A stretch of DNA of 64,000 nt. Origin: Heligmosomoides polygyrus polygyrus (taxonomy: Eukaryota; Nematoda; Chromadorea; Rhabditida; Heligmosomidae). The position numbers and the translations under genes are program-made. Positions within the stretch are counted from its first letter, which is position 1. Each line of letters begins with the position of its first letter. The notes under the pieces were generated by a model. It was not told where the DNA came from, made no database searches, and was given only the letters and a program-made list of their open reading frames with translations. The stretch is from positions 8,665,298 to 8,729,297 of the forward strand of contig OX377203.1 of the NCBI GenBank assembly GCA_947396885.1, given 5' to 3'. Positions 41,771 through 52,959 of this stretch are shown in pieces.

Positions 41771-42076
41771 CTCTAAAGAAGCTGAAATCGCCGAGGCCTC
41801 AAAAATGCTATGTAGTACCATCTCGATCAGAGTTCAGCACTCCAGTGAGCAAGTGGATAATCATACAGGGTCCCAGGTCATTTTCCTGCAGGATTTATCA
41901 AAGATCACAAGATGTCGGTTCTCTATGGTTAGCGCTTCCGTTCCGCATCAGACTTCTTCACTCGCTGACTTCCGGCAGACGAGCAGATATCACCTGGCAT
42001 GCCCAACACCTCTTTAGATATGGCAGACGCATTCAGTGTTCTTCCTAAAACTCCATTTGTATCTCGAAATAAGCAT

Positions 42077-42545
42077 GAAAAGGATAAAGGACGGCGTCAG
42101 TCAATCGCCTTCGGGGATGCGCCGTGTATTCTTCTTCTGCTACTTTTACACAATGTGGTGTATTTGGAATGCAAAATGACTTGTAGTGGCCGTCCGTTTG
42201 GTAAATCAGTGGTTTATTCTTTATGTTACGTGCGGTCAAACAGCGCCTGTGGTGTAAGGCGAACATTGCTGCCCGGAAAGCAGAAGATGCGGGTTCGATT
42301 TCCGCCTGGCGCAAGAGTTTTTGAACGCAACAAAACATCCTGTAACATCATATAGCCTCTCTACCAGCCGCATCAGGCTTAAGCAAATGTGTTAGAACAG
42401 TGCTTTTCCTTCCTAGAAAATCCTTTGTCCCTCACCGACCCCAGAGGGATGGCAGGCTTGGTTGGCTTAGGTGGGAAAGCAAGAACCTGCTCCAGAATGC
42501 ACACGACAGCCGACGTCTTCTTCGACTGTGCTACCACACACCTAC
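42077..42545 (-). mobile_element. Degenerate SINE interrupted by about 180 bp
   Basis: The body half (AAAGGATAAAGGACGGCGTC, GGATGCGCCGTGTATTCTTC) spans 42077-42235 and the head half (CTCACCGACCCCAGAGGGAT to TGTGCTACCACACACC) spans 42423-42545. The interruption contains a tRNA-like sequence. Confidence 0.6.
42243..42313 (+). repeat. tRNA-like sequence (tRNA pseudogene or SINE head)
   Basis: The acceptor GCGCCTG pairs 6 of 7 with CTGGCGC, followed by a discriminator A. The T-arm GCGGG-TTCGATT-TCCGC closes, and a 4-bp CTGC/GCAG anticodon stem has loop CCGGAAA. The D-arm is poor and position 33 is C instead of U, so it is unlikely to be functional. It lies inside the split SINE. Confidence 0.4.
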
Positions 42546-43217
42546 AATATGAGGATATCTTCAGCTCTCGTTGTCTGATTTCATTCTATCTCAACCCACC
42601 GATGTTGTTGATGCAGCTTCAGAAGATATTGAAGAGATAGTCTGACCGTCGGTTTTACACCCTTACCATAAGCTTCCTCGGCTGGTCTCTGTCCCCGTCG
42701 GAATGGAAGCACTTCATCATAAGCTATGACGACGTTTCTTTACATCTTACGTTTAGATTGCGGCAGGCATTTTCCCAACTAAACACATTGCGAGGCTATT
42801 TGGTCTGTCTTGGCCAACAGGTGGGTCAGATGGCAAGCGAACCAAGGAAGGTCTTTGTTGCGACTGGAAGACTTTGTACTAACATTTAAAAAAAGAAGAA
42901 ATCGTCTGTGTACCAGCCGAAGATGCTGCTTTGTGAGCTGCACCACCAGTAGGAACACCGAACATTTTCCTGATTTTTTAAATTTAAATAGCTTACGTTC
43001 GTAATGCATGTTTTAACAAAATTTCACGATCCATCGAAAATTTAACGAAAATTTTCCGCTTATGAAAATCGCTAATAAAATGTAACCCCCAAAACTTTCT
43101 GTGCACCTCCTTGTAGGCCACTTTGCCCTGAAGATATCGAACCCCTAAACTGAACTCTGGAATCGCATCATGACGTTATGAAGAGCTATAAAGCGGGTCG
43201 CTATGCTGGCTGCACAA
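42546..43217. other. No recognised gene
   Basis: Unassigned spacer left of the tandem unit. Confidence 0.3.
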
Positions 43218-43374
43218 CGACAGGAAATTAGTGACGTCGATGTGATGCACGGCGCATTCCACAAGCACAGACTGCTACTGTCGACCACGCCCAGATGCTA
43301 TTCTGGCGAGCCCAATCGGATCTCAACTTGGTCCCTTCGGTCCGCTGTACTCGTGGGGAGGAGTAGTGGAACTA

Positions 43375-44639
43375 CAGTGTGGTCCACATGAAGTGTTACG
43401 CAGAAAACTATATATAACTTTGCACAAACCAATTCAAATAAGGAAAGTGCACAACCATTCGAAAGACAAGAAAATTCTACATAACATATATTTCAACGCA
43501 TCCAAAATGAGCTCCTTTGTTCTCAATGGAAGCGTCCAATCTCTTTCGGAAATTTTTGAGGATGCGCGCGATCATTTCCGGCGAAATTTCGGTCCACGCC
43601 TTCTCTAGAGTTCTTTTCAGCGAATATAGTGAACTGTGCCTGAAAGAGCAGGCTTTTTGCTCTAAGAATGACCAGATGGCGAAATCCATAGGGTTGAGAT
43701 CGGGCGAGTTTGAAGGCCAAACCTCCTCCGTCCACAAATCTGGAGGATTGGTCTCACACCATTCCAGAGTTTTCTTGGCACCGTGAGCTGGTGCCCTATC
43801 TTTCTGAGAGGTCCGATCTTGTCTTTAGCATTTTCTTGGACCCCAGGTATCACCACGTCCTCCAGGATTTGTTTCCGTAAACTTCGGCAGTAGTCTTAAC
43901 TTCTTTTTGAATAAAAACAAGCTTGGCCTTGCTCAGGCCCGATATTTCAGCCCGTGCCGTCAAGGACTGTGGAAAATGAACTCTTTCGACGTTGACGGCT
44001 CTTGAGGATCTTTTTAGCAGCCGATTCCGTTGGTTTTGCACATTTTGGAGTGGTAAATGTCTTCTCGTCTGTGAGGAGAATTCGGTCGAGCTTGTTACCG
44101 CGCGTAAGGCTCTTCATCTTTCTGCATTTCTTTAATCTTGAGGCCTTCAGTTCATCCGTGAGGTGCTGTCCTTTAGCGAATTTGTAGCGATACAATCCCA
44201 AATCATCCCTGATCAGTCGTTGTATAGTTGAACTACTCACGTTGTGCTCCTTAGTCAGTTTCTTGATGCTTCTTACAGGATTTCGGTGAAGTTTGTCTTT
44301 GATGGCCTTTCGAAGGGCAGAAGTTCTTGCAGTTTGTCATGGTCTTCCTCTCGAACAATCTTCGGTCTCTCCAGGTCTCTTCGAAGCTTTTGATACTTGC
44401 ACCCAATGCTTGAACATCTTTGAAATCGTGGAAACGGACGACCCGCGTTTAAACACAGCGGTTACTGCTGAACGATCCTTAAGCGAAACCATGTGTACCT
44501 GGAAAGGAAAAATAAGACTGACCAGAGCTGGACTAAGAGATGCGGAAAAAACGAATAGCACGACAGCAAAGCGCAAAGAAAGTGAGGAATTTCGAAAATG
44601 GACTTTATGTAGTCCGTAACATTCATGTGGACCACCCTG
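43375..44639 (-). mobile_element. maT-like (DD37D) Tc1/mariner element, 1265 bp
   Basis: Ends CAGTGTGGTCCACATGAA (left) and complement of CAGGGTGGTCCACATGAA (right). TA target duplications lie at 43373-43374 and 44640-44641. The uninterrupted site survives in the neighbouring tandem unit (GTAGTGGAAC-TA-AACCGATTTCC around 44890), which proves the boundaries. Confidence 0.95.
43477..44500 (-). pseudogene. maT-like DD37D transposase pseudogene
   Basis: Minus-strand frames in order: VSLKDRSAVTAVFKRGSSVS (N-terminal helix region), LRKAIKDKLHRNPVRSIKKL, SSSTIQRLIRDDLGLYRYKF (second helix-turn-helix), RILLTDEKTF (first catalytic Asp), DRAPAHGAKKTLEWC (second Asp), EVWPSNSPDLNPMDFAIWSF (third Asp) and the tail SLKRTLEKAWTEISPEMIAR. 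Thirty-seven residues separate the second and third Asp when frames are joined by eye, the spacing of the maT family. All three Asp codons persist, but several frameshifts break the gene. Its remains span almost the whole protein. Confidence 0.87.
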
Positions 44640-44996
44640 TAAACCGATTTCCTTTCGAACGCAGCTGATGAACTTCCTCTTCCCATAGCAAGGACGCGAC
44701 CCGACGACGGCAGCGGCTAAGACATCGGAGGAGACGACAGGAAATTAGTAACGTCGATGAGATGCACGGCGCATTCCACAAGGACAGGCTGCTATTGCCG
44801 ACCACGCCCAGATGCTATTCTGGCGAGCCCAAACGGATCTTAACCTGGTCCCTTCGGTCCGCTGTACTCGTGCAGAGAAGTAGTGGAACTAAACCGATTT
44901 CCTATCGACCGCAGCCGATGAACTTCCTTTTCCCATAGCAAGGATGCGACCCGACGACGGCGGCGGCCAACATATCGCAAGAGACGGCAGAGTGAC

Positions 44997-45772
44997 GACG
45001 ACGAATCGCCATCGGCTTAAGCACAAGTCCTCTCGGGATTAATTGAAAGCCGATTCTCAGATTGACGACGAAGCAAAAACACCTGCAAGGCCCTCTTCCG
45101 GTCGAAGCGTTTGGGCCACATCCGCATCCTGTTAAGGCGACGGTCTACCTCACTCCTGAATTAGAATATCACCAACTGTCATCTTAGGAAGGCTAATTCT
45201 AGCCGAATAATATATGGCTCAGACGTTCTTCACGGTGTTACGCCCCTAATTCTCCAGCGGACATCGGACTTTTGCGACAAATTGAATATATTAAGGCGAT
45301 CTAGGCGGAAATAGAGTGCATAGCGCCTTTCCCTGGGGGTTTCATAGCCGCCATATCTGCACTTCACGCATCGTCGACGCTATCCGTGAAGTCAGCACCT
45401 GTCTTCAGGACAGACAACAAAAAGGGGCTCCATAGGATGGCGCCATTGTTCCGATTCGCCTCTGTTGTTGGAGGCTTCTGCTTTCTTCTGTTTGTCTTTC
45501 TTCTGTTGTTGATGCTAGATCTTCTCCTAAGAATTTAAGCGAATCTTCTGCTGAAAGAACTCCTTGTTGGCTTTCACAACGAGAAATGGCGACAGTAAAG
45601 CTTCCTGATAGATTAGGCCAAATTTTTGATCAGAGGTAACAGTCACTGTCTTCGTTTCTTTGGCCAGATTTCTAGTTCTAATCATCCTGCCGTTTTGATC
45701 CACTGGTTTTCAACCACCTTCCATTTCTCATTCTTGCAACAACAAAAAAATCGGCACGTGACGCGTATAATT
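44997..45772. other. No recognised gene
   Basis: Unassigned. No family resemblance or repeat partner found. Confidence 0.35.
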
Positions 45773-45940
45773 CGTTAATGTGGCCAACAAGGCGGGAGCA
45801 TGTTTGCCGATCACAACCAATCGCAGCACCGACCAAATACGCGCTAGGCAAAAAGGCGCCGTCCGACCATCCGCAGGCTTATTCGATGCGGCCGGATTGG
45901 TCAGGCGCGTTCCCGCCTCCCTATGTTGCCCACATTAACG
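45773..45940. repeat. CCAAT-rich inverted-repeat module, copy 1
   Basis: CGTTAATGTGGCCAACA (45773-45789) faces TGTTGCCCACATTAACG (45924-45940), 16 of 17. Inside are AACCAATCGCAGC, CCGACCAAATACGCGC and GATTGGTC. Related segments are at 48540-48712 and, inverted, 55556-55730. The ends resemble the AATGTGGCC modules near 30.6 and 31.3 kb. Confidence 0.75.
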
Positions 45941-46179
45941 ACTAGCATCATGTAAGCCCTCTTTCCTACGAGAGAATGATCCATTTTCCAATTTTGGATG
46001 CGACATTCGGTCGAAAGTCCTGCAGTTAGCCTGGCAAGCGCGCATATTCTACTCTACAGGGATGAGCTGTAGCCTGTTCATCTGTCCGTCTGACTGTGTG
46101 TGCATCTGTCATCCGACTGTTTGACCGAGTACAGCGAGTCTAGCGGCGAGCTTTACATCTCGATCGACATTATCGACTT

Positions 46180-46830
46180 GTGCAAGGATTTGCTTTTCTT
46201 TGAAATGTCAAGTAAGTAGGATAGATCGGGTGAACATTAATTTAGCAAGTAAGCAGTATCGATCAGTTGACCATTATCGATTGATTCTATCGATTTTTAA
46301 CCGGACTTGACCGTTTGAGTTCGAAATTGACTGAGTATGTTGGCCGATGGAAAGGCTTCATAACAAACAGTGAACATTAATCTGATAGCCATTACCGATC
46401 GATTTAATAAATGTTTCAAGCAAGCAGTATCGATGAGGTATCATTATCGATCGATTCTATCGACTTTTGACCGAACCTGCCCGTTTGGGGTGTAAATGGC
46501 CTAGACTTGATCGCTTAAGGTCGAAATTGAGTGAATGTGATAGACGATGGATGGGCTTTCTTAGGTATGCACTACTGGTCAGGTATCGTTATCGATGAAT
46601 TCTATCGATTTTTCACCGAACCTGCTTGTTTGGGGCGTCAATCGCCTGAGACTTGACCGCTTGAGGTCTAAGTTGAGTGTATATGTTGGCCGACGGGTGG
46701 GCTTTCTCAAGTATGCACTATCGATCACGTATCGTTATTGATCGATTCTATCGATTTTTGACCGGACTTGACCGTTTTAGGTGGAAGTTGCTGGAGTATG
46801 CTGGCCGGTGAATATGCTACGACCGAGCAC
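46180..46830. repeat. ATCGAT-rich tandem array, four units of about 145-170 bp
   Basis: The phrase ATTCTATCGAYTTTT recurs at about 46284, 46454, 46599 and 46745 (spacing 170, 145, 146). It is accompanied by ACCGGACTTGACCG or ACCGAACCTGC and a GTATGC/GTATCGATC stretch. Units are diverged. It is the densest site of the ATCGAT family. Confidence 0.82.
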
Positions 46831-47254
46831 CATATTTTATATTATGGATTGTTGAGTAGTGATGGGATTAGGATGACTGATTACTGGTTTAATCAAAAAC
46901 TCAATATGTTTTATAAGTTCAATGAAGACCTCTCGCCATAATGGTCTCTGGATATCATCAGATTTATTTATTACCACTTTTATTATCAATTTGGTGGAGT
47001 TATTGAGGATCTGCTGAGAACTGAGATCCGAATCATGGCATGTTCTTTTAAAAATTCCCTTAAAAAAGTCAAAAATCGATAAATCGATCGCTCTCCAACG
47101 CCTCTCTTCTGTTAACCTCGACGTGGATAGTTGCGTTGCTCGTCAATATTGTGCGAATACCATTATTGGCTATCATGAGAAGAGGTCTTCATTGAAATTG
47201 TAAACTATATTGACTTATGATTAACGCAATTATCTGACGTTGTACGTGTAATAT
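46831..47254. other. No recognised gene
   Basis: Spacer between the ATCGAT array and the mariner. It still contains scattered ATCGAT sites near 47080. Confidence 0.35.
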
Positions 47255-48461
47255 TAGGTTGGTGCATAAGTTCTCAGACATTTGATTCCTCCTGAATTGA
47301 AAGCGCATTTTCCCGCCAAATTTCTCACATGTATCAACGCGTAAATGATCGATCGACAGAGAAAGGAAAGGGCTACAGAACTGTTCCCAACATTTACTTC
47401 TGCGTTGTTAACGTCAGCTATTATGGCTGAGCAATTCATCCCAACTGAGAAGCATATTCGGCACGTCAGGTTATTCCTGCATCAATCTGGCCTCAATGCC
47501 AACGAATCGTGTCGTCGCCTGAAGGATGTTTACAACGGGAGTGCTCCTGCTCGAAGTACTGTGTACCAGTGGTTCTCGAAGTTTGCAGTTGGTGAATTCT
47601 CCGTTGAAGGTAATGAACGAGAAGGGCGCCCGATGACACTGGATTTGGATGGCCTCCGAAGTAGAGTGGAAGCGGACCCATACCAAACTTGGCAAGGTGC
47701 AAAAATTGGATCGCTGGGAACCTCACGACTGACACAACATGACATGGATCGCAGAGCCGATGTCGCTCTGTCTCTCCTTGCCCTCAGACGTACCCACGGA
47801 TGGCTGGACACCCCTGTCACCGGGGATGAGAAGTGGATGCTCTACTCTAATTATCACTGGCGTGCACAGTGGGTTGACGCAACTGGAGAGGCAGAGGACG
47901 TTCCGACACCTGACTTTCACGTGAACAAGGTGATGCTATGCATTTCGTGGAGCGTTCTTGGCGTAGAGTACTGGGAGCTGCTGTACGAAGGGATAGCAGT
48001 GACGGCAGAGGTTTACGTCAACCAACTAAGGAAGTTGAGGGCCCACCTTCAAACCACACGAGGAGAGCAAGTGAAGGTGTATTTTCAACGCGACAACGCT
48101 AGACCGCATATTGCTAAAGCGACGGCGGCTGAGTTGGCGGACTACGGATGGACCGTTCTTCCACATCCACCTCACTCTTCAGATCTCGCTCCTTCTGATT
48201 ATCATTTGTTTTCAAGCCTTCAACGCTATTTGGACGGCCAGCAATTCAGGAACCGAGAGGATGTCAAGGAGGCACTGCTCACATTTTTCGAATCACAACC
48301 GGCCACGCTTTGGAGAAAAGGAATCCACGACTTACCAGCACGTTGGCGAAAGACAATTGATGTAAAGGGTAATTACTTCAAACGATTTGATGTTGTTGTT
48401 CGTATGTTGTGATAATAAATATTTCATGCCCCAAGTGTCCGAGAACTTATGCACCAACTAA
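47255..48461 (+). mobile_element. Mariner element copy 1, 1207 bp
   Basis: The left terminal repeat TTAGGTTGGTGCATAAGTTC starts at 47255 and its complement ends at 48461 (one base missing in the right end). TA duplications lie at 47253-47254 and 48462-48463. It contains an open transposase frame. Ends are of the type seen in cecropia-like mariners. Confidence 0.95.
47345..48412 (+). CDS. Mariner transposase, DD34D, with a compensated deletion in the DNA-binding domain
   Basis: The frame is open for 355 codons. The family start is more likely Met27 (47423, MAEQFIPTEKHIRHV), giving 329 residues; mariners usually have about 345-350. The catalytic triad is present: VTGDEKWMLY, YFQRDNARPHIA and LAPSDYHLF, with 34 residues between the last two Asp. 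Compared with the copy at 53032-53724, 65 bp are deleted after EADPYQT and one base is lost about 40 bp later. Together they restore the frame, removing 22 residues and replacing 14 more (GAKIGSLGTSRLTQ instead of VQKLGRWVPHDVKR). The second helix-turn-helix and the WVPHD linker are therefore gone, so binding to its own ends is probably impaired although the catalytic core is readable. Confidence 0.9.
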   Translation: MIDRQRKERATELFPTFTSALLTSAIMAEQFIPTEKHIRHVRLFLHQSGLNANESCRRLKDVYNGSAPARSTVYQWFSKFAVGEFSVEGNEREGRPMTLDLDGLRSRVEADPYQTWQGAKIGSLGTSRLTQHDMDRRADVALSLLALRRTHGWLDTPVTGDEKWMLYSNYHWRAQWVDATGEAEDVPTPDFHVNKVMLCISWSVLGVEYWELLYEGIAVTAEVYVNQLRKLRAHLQTTRGEQVKVYFQRDNARPHIAKATAAELADYGWTVLPHPPHSSDLAPSDYHLFSSLQRYLDGQQFRNREDVKEALLTFFESQPATLWRKGIHDLPARWRKTIDVKGNYFKRFDVVVRML

Positions 48462-48539
48462 TAATTTGGTATTCTGCGTTGACCTTCACTGCAATTGGTC
48501 AAATCTCATCTCTTGCCTGATCGCTAATACGACATACAA

Positions 48540-48712
48540 GAGAAGTCGGAAATGCGTTAGCCAATCACAACCAATCATAGCGCCGACCGAACATGCACCA
48601 GCCAATCAGAACCGATAAACGCAGCTCTGGATTGGGCGCGCGCTCGATGCGACCTGATTGGTCTGCTGCGTCCCCATATTCCATGTAGGCCACATTAGCG
48701 ACTAGCACCGCG
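48540..48712 (+). repeat. CCAAT-rich module, copy 2
   Basis: Shares AGCCAATCACAACCAATCAT, CGCCGACCGAACATGC, GATTGGTC and GGCCACATTAGCGACTAGC with the module at 45773-45945. Only the right inverted end is preserved. Confidence 0.65.
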
Positions 48713-50214
48713 GATCGTGTACCAGTCGACTACAGAGCCATCATGGAAGTTCCAGCGGTTTTCCACTAGCCTTAGCTTATATACATACAGTTTCCTGATT
48801 ATTCCCTTAGCTGCAGAGCTGCCGCTGTTTAGCTGTCCGGTCGGATTGCGCAATTTATTTATTTATTTACTTATTTATTTTTCTATTTATTTGTTTTTAT
48901 ACGTCTGGAAGACGTGTCCAGAATGCAGAAAAAATCGGAACGAAAATAAACCTGTGTGGAAGAAGAACAAAAAGAAAACGGCAAAGTCGCCCGTAGTAAC
49001 CTTCGATTTCCTCCCCGACAACCAACTTTCTTGAAATTCCCGCCTCCATGGAGGGATCCTAGAGGGAATCTGTATCGCTGGGAGGGATATCCTGCGGTCG
49101 TCGAGTCGAACCGAGCCGACGGGAAATTCGTCGAATTAAACGTCACTGGTCGTAAGCTCCTGATTGAGACGGGATCTGCAGCGACTTCAATGGAACTCAA
49201 TTCCGTCGAACTACTTACTGCCCCTTCGAAGAACATCATCATTACGAACCTTTGTTTATCCTCCTGCTTCTCTGAACGGAGTGAGTCCTTTACCGCTCGA
49301 CTTATACCCTAGCTGGGTAAAGTTACCTGAACTACTCGTTCATGTAGATGTTGTGAGCACTTTTCGGAAAACTTGTTGTTATGAAACCCCACCTGAAAGT
49401 CTACCATACATCTTTAAGACTCTTACGCGACTCCTTCCCATCTGTTCCTATCCTCCTCCGCTGCTTCTTCTAACCTCTATCACCTTGTCTTCCGTGAGAG
49501 CATTGGGAATTGAAGCTTTCTTCATAGGAAAATTCTGCGAAACTTGGTCGTATCTGGCGATTAGGGTCGTTCTCAGGCTTCATCGGCATCACACCGCTTC
49601 GTTATTCTGATGCTGTTGTTTTTCTTATCCAATTTGCCACAAAATCTCGTCCAGCTTTTGGAAGAAAATTAGCAGCGAAATCGTATTGTTCCGCTTTTTT
49701 AATGGTGCCGTTGTACATCACAAGGAATACAAACAAAGCTTCGGCACCAACCGAGGGCAGAATTCGTCAACGATTAAACCCAAGGGCATAAATGATAGAA
49801 GGGAAACAAATATATCATGGGGCATTTACCATATATGTTACCATCCCATTCACAGGCATACTGCTAGCTGCAGGGTACTCGACAGCCTTCATCAGTATCG
49901 CCGCATACCCTAGGTTTCTTTACCTTTACCTCGAGATCATTGCGTTCCATAATTCTTCACTGCCTCATTCTACTCTCTCTTCCTGTTAGCCTTAGTTTAT
50001 GCTTGCGGCATCATGATCGCCATAGGTATCGATTTTTTGCGCAGCCCGGTCGATATCTATCCCGCCCATCGTGCTGCAAGTATAAACTAGGGCTTAATCC
50101 TTCAGTATGTCCGATCCACTGTTGTTTTTAGCTGATCCAACTAGCCAATCTTCGCCAACATTTCTGATTACATGATCAAGATAAAAACGAAAAAAATCCA
50201 ATAATGGGAAATCG
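48713..50214. other. No recognised gene; two overlapping plus-strand frames
   Basis: Frames at 48956-49312 (118 codons) and 49164-49610 (148 codons) overlap, and the opposite strand is open as well (48883-49242). None matches a known family. They could be decayed coding sequence, but I have no positive evidence. A TTTATTTATTTAT run stands at 48853-48892. Confidence 0.35.
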
Positions 50215-50560
50215 ATGGCATCGATCGCCATTGATTGCTTTATCGATTACCAGCCGTCCGTGCTTCTTAACGGCTTCGCCGTGGCAATAACTTCTCATAG
50301 TCAATTGTAGCTGCCACCTGTGTCATGGTTTCCTCAGGAAGAACATCTTAACTACGTCGATTAGGGCAAGTTAGAAAAAAAAAGCGAAAAAATGGACGTC
50401 ATCCACAAAAACGCTTATTTGCCCAATATCGATTGATGGCGATCGACAAAAACAAACTTCAGATTCGTGTTCAGCGACCTCGATTACCCCCAGGGCTGAA
50501 GTTTCGCGCCGCTTGAACGACATTCACAGAAAATCGATAATATCGATCGATATCGATTGC
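50215..50560. repeat. ATCGAT-rich cluster
   Basis: Contains AATCGATGGCATCGATCGCC, TTTATCGATTACC, AATATCGATTGATGGCGATC and AATATCGATCGATATCGATT. Same repeat family as 46180-46830, without a clear period. Confidence 0.65.
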
Positions 50561-50679
50561 CTCCCTGCTGTGAACGCCTCCCGTCGATGACCATCTAAAT
50601 GCCCAGGCACGGTTGCCGACGTGTTCGGCTGCCGCGCCCCAACTCAAGTGTAACGGACGGACAGTGTGACGGTGTGACA

Positions 50680-51479
<800 letters not shown>

Positions 51480-51840
51480 TTCCCGGCCGCTTTACAAAGG
51501 AAAATCGCTGAAGGGAACTCCCCACTTCGATGGTGTGTGATAGTGGCGCCGGCGAAATTCTCAACGGATGGTAATGACCTTTATAAGGAGATCAGCGCCA
51601 GACCAGTAAACCCTGCTGACGTTGTTCAGCAATGACATCAGCGAGGAGGGAGCGAGGGTCTAGCACGGTGTAGTCGTTGAGGGAAGCGGATTATATGTAA
51701 GCGTGTCACAAGGCAGAATTCTTCCAGTTTTAGAGGCACGTTTGCTCCAGGGGTTGTTTCAGGATCCGAAGCGAGCAACGTCTTTCTAAATGACAGAAAC
51801 TTCAGGGTGAAGACACTCACTCAGCTGGAACAGACATACC
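51480..51840. repeat. Dispersed repeat H, copy 1
   Basis: A core of about 75 bp (51567-51645: GATCAGCGCCAGACCAGTAA, ACCCTGCTGACGTTGTTCAG) matches 54557-54632 almost exactly, with weaker similarity beyond. On the minus strand the shared part reads AEQRQQGLLVW in both copies. Family unknown. Confidence 0.65.
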
Positions 51841-51913
51841 TTCCATACTTCTAAGATATTCTAACCCAGGCTACGCTTAACCCGGTTGAAAAAATGGGAG
51901 CACGTTTCCGTTA

Positions 51914-52203
51914 AAGGATAAAAGAGGATAAAGGATTGTGTTACTCAATCCCTTTTGGGATGCGCCACGCACTCTACTTCTACGGGATGTCGTGTGGGCG
52001 ATTTTGAACGTGTATTTGACCACACAATGACTTACGGTGGCCAGCCGATGAACAAGTCAGTGCTTTATCCTTTCCAGACTAGCCTTGTACCAATTCACCT
52101 ACCCCGGAGGGATGGAAGGCTTGGTTGGCCTGGGCGGGAAATCCGAACTAGGAATCTGGTATCGGGTGCACGCGGCAGTCGGCGCCTCCACCGACTGCTT
52201 TAA
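51914..52203 (-). mobile_element. tRNA-derived SINE with an imperfect target duplication
   Basis: Body and B-box present (GGATGCGCCACGCACTCTAC; GAACTAGGAATCTGGTATCG, complement). The extreme head is replaced by target DNA. ACGTTTCCGTTAAA on the left and ACGTTTCCGGTAAA on the right suggest a duplication with one mismatch. Confidence 0.82.
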
Positions 52204-52525
52204 CGTTTCCGGTAAATCGTCAAATTTCGTTAAAAAGTATAGATAGCTGCGAAGAATTATTTCAATTGAAAAATATCCGTGGGTTCGTTTTATGTAATAT
52301 TTTTATCTTCACGACAGGTAGGCGCTTTTAAATGAAGCCTTTGAAACTTCTTGAATTTTGACAATTTGCTGATTCAAACTGAAACATTCTAAAAAAATCG
52401 TATACAGTTCAAATTAAACTATTAATTTTGCGCTGAAGGATCTCTTGTAAAACTGTTCAGCCAAGAGTTTTTTTTTTCAACATCCTTTCAAGCTCATTCT
52501 CACACTATTATATAATGTGATAATT
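52204..52525. other. No recognised gene
   Basis: AT-rich spacer between two SINEs. Confidence 0.35.
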
Positions 52526-52815
52526 AAAGGGTTAAAGGACGGCGTTACTCAATCTCTCTTGGGATGCGCCACGCATTCTACTTCTTCATTATGTCGTGGA
52601 GGCGAGTTGAATGCGTATTTAGCCATGCAATGACTTGCGGTGGCCAGCCGATGAACAAGTCAGCGTTTTACCTTTCTCAGACAAGTGTGGTACCAACTCA
52701 CCGACCCCGATGGGATGGAACGCTTGGTTGGCCTGGGCGAAAAACCCGAACCCGGAACCTGGTATCGGGTGCACGCGACAGTCGACGCCTCGTCCGGCGG
52801 CGTTACACGCGTCCA
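52526..52815 (-). mobile_element. tRNA-derived SINE, near full length
   Basis: AAAGGGTTAAAGGACGGCG tail (complement), GGATGCGCCACGCATTCTAC, CGGTGGCCAGCCGATGAACA, B-box GAACCCGGAACCTGG and head GGCGTTACACGCGTCC. Several transitions mark it as older than 38408-38706. Confidence 0.85.
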
Positions 52816-52959
52816 GTTTGATTTTTTAGAAGTTGCAAAAATTCAAAAGGCTTCAGAAATTACATTCCAAATTGTCCATCTTTTGTGAAAATGCTATTTA
52901 AAAGCTTCCACTATTACTTTTCTTTTTTAATTTTTTGAACAATACTACACAGCTAAATA

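Larger units (their letters stand above)
43218..44996. repeat. Tandem repeat, about 250-bp unit, carrying a transposon
   Basis: Unit 1 (partial, 43218-43372) continues after the transposon as unit 2 (44642-44891), followed by unit 3 (44892 to about 44996, partial). Units share GGAAATTAGT-ACGTCGATG, GATGCACGGCGCATTCCACA and AGATGCTATTCTGGCGAGCC. No coding function recognised. Confidence 0.88.

Noticed and set aside
46180..46830. CRISPR array
   Set aside because: Unit spacing is 145-170 bp, repeats are diverged, and the organism is a eukaryote.
48956..49610. Possible host exons in overlapping plus-strand frames
   Set aside because: Both strands are open, no family is recognised and no splice pattern or conserved motif supports either reading.
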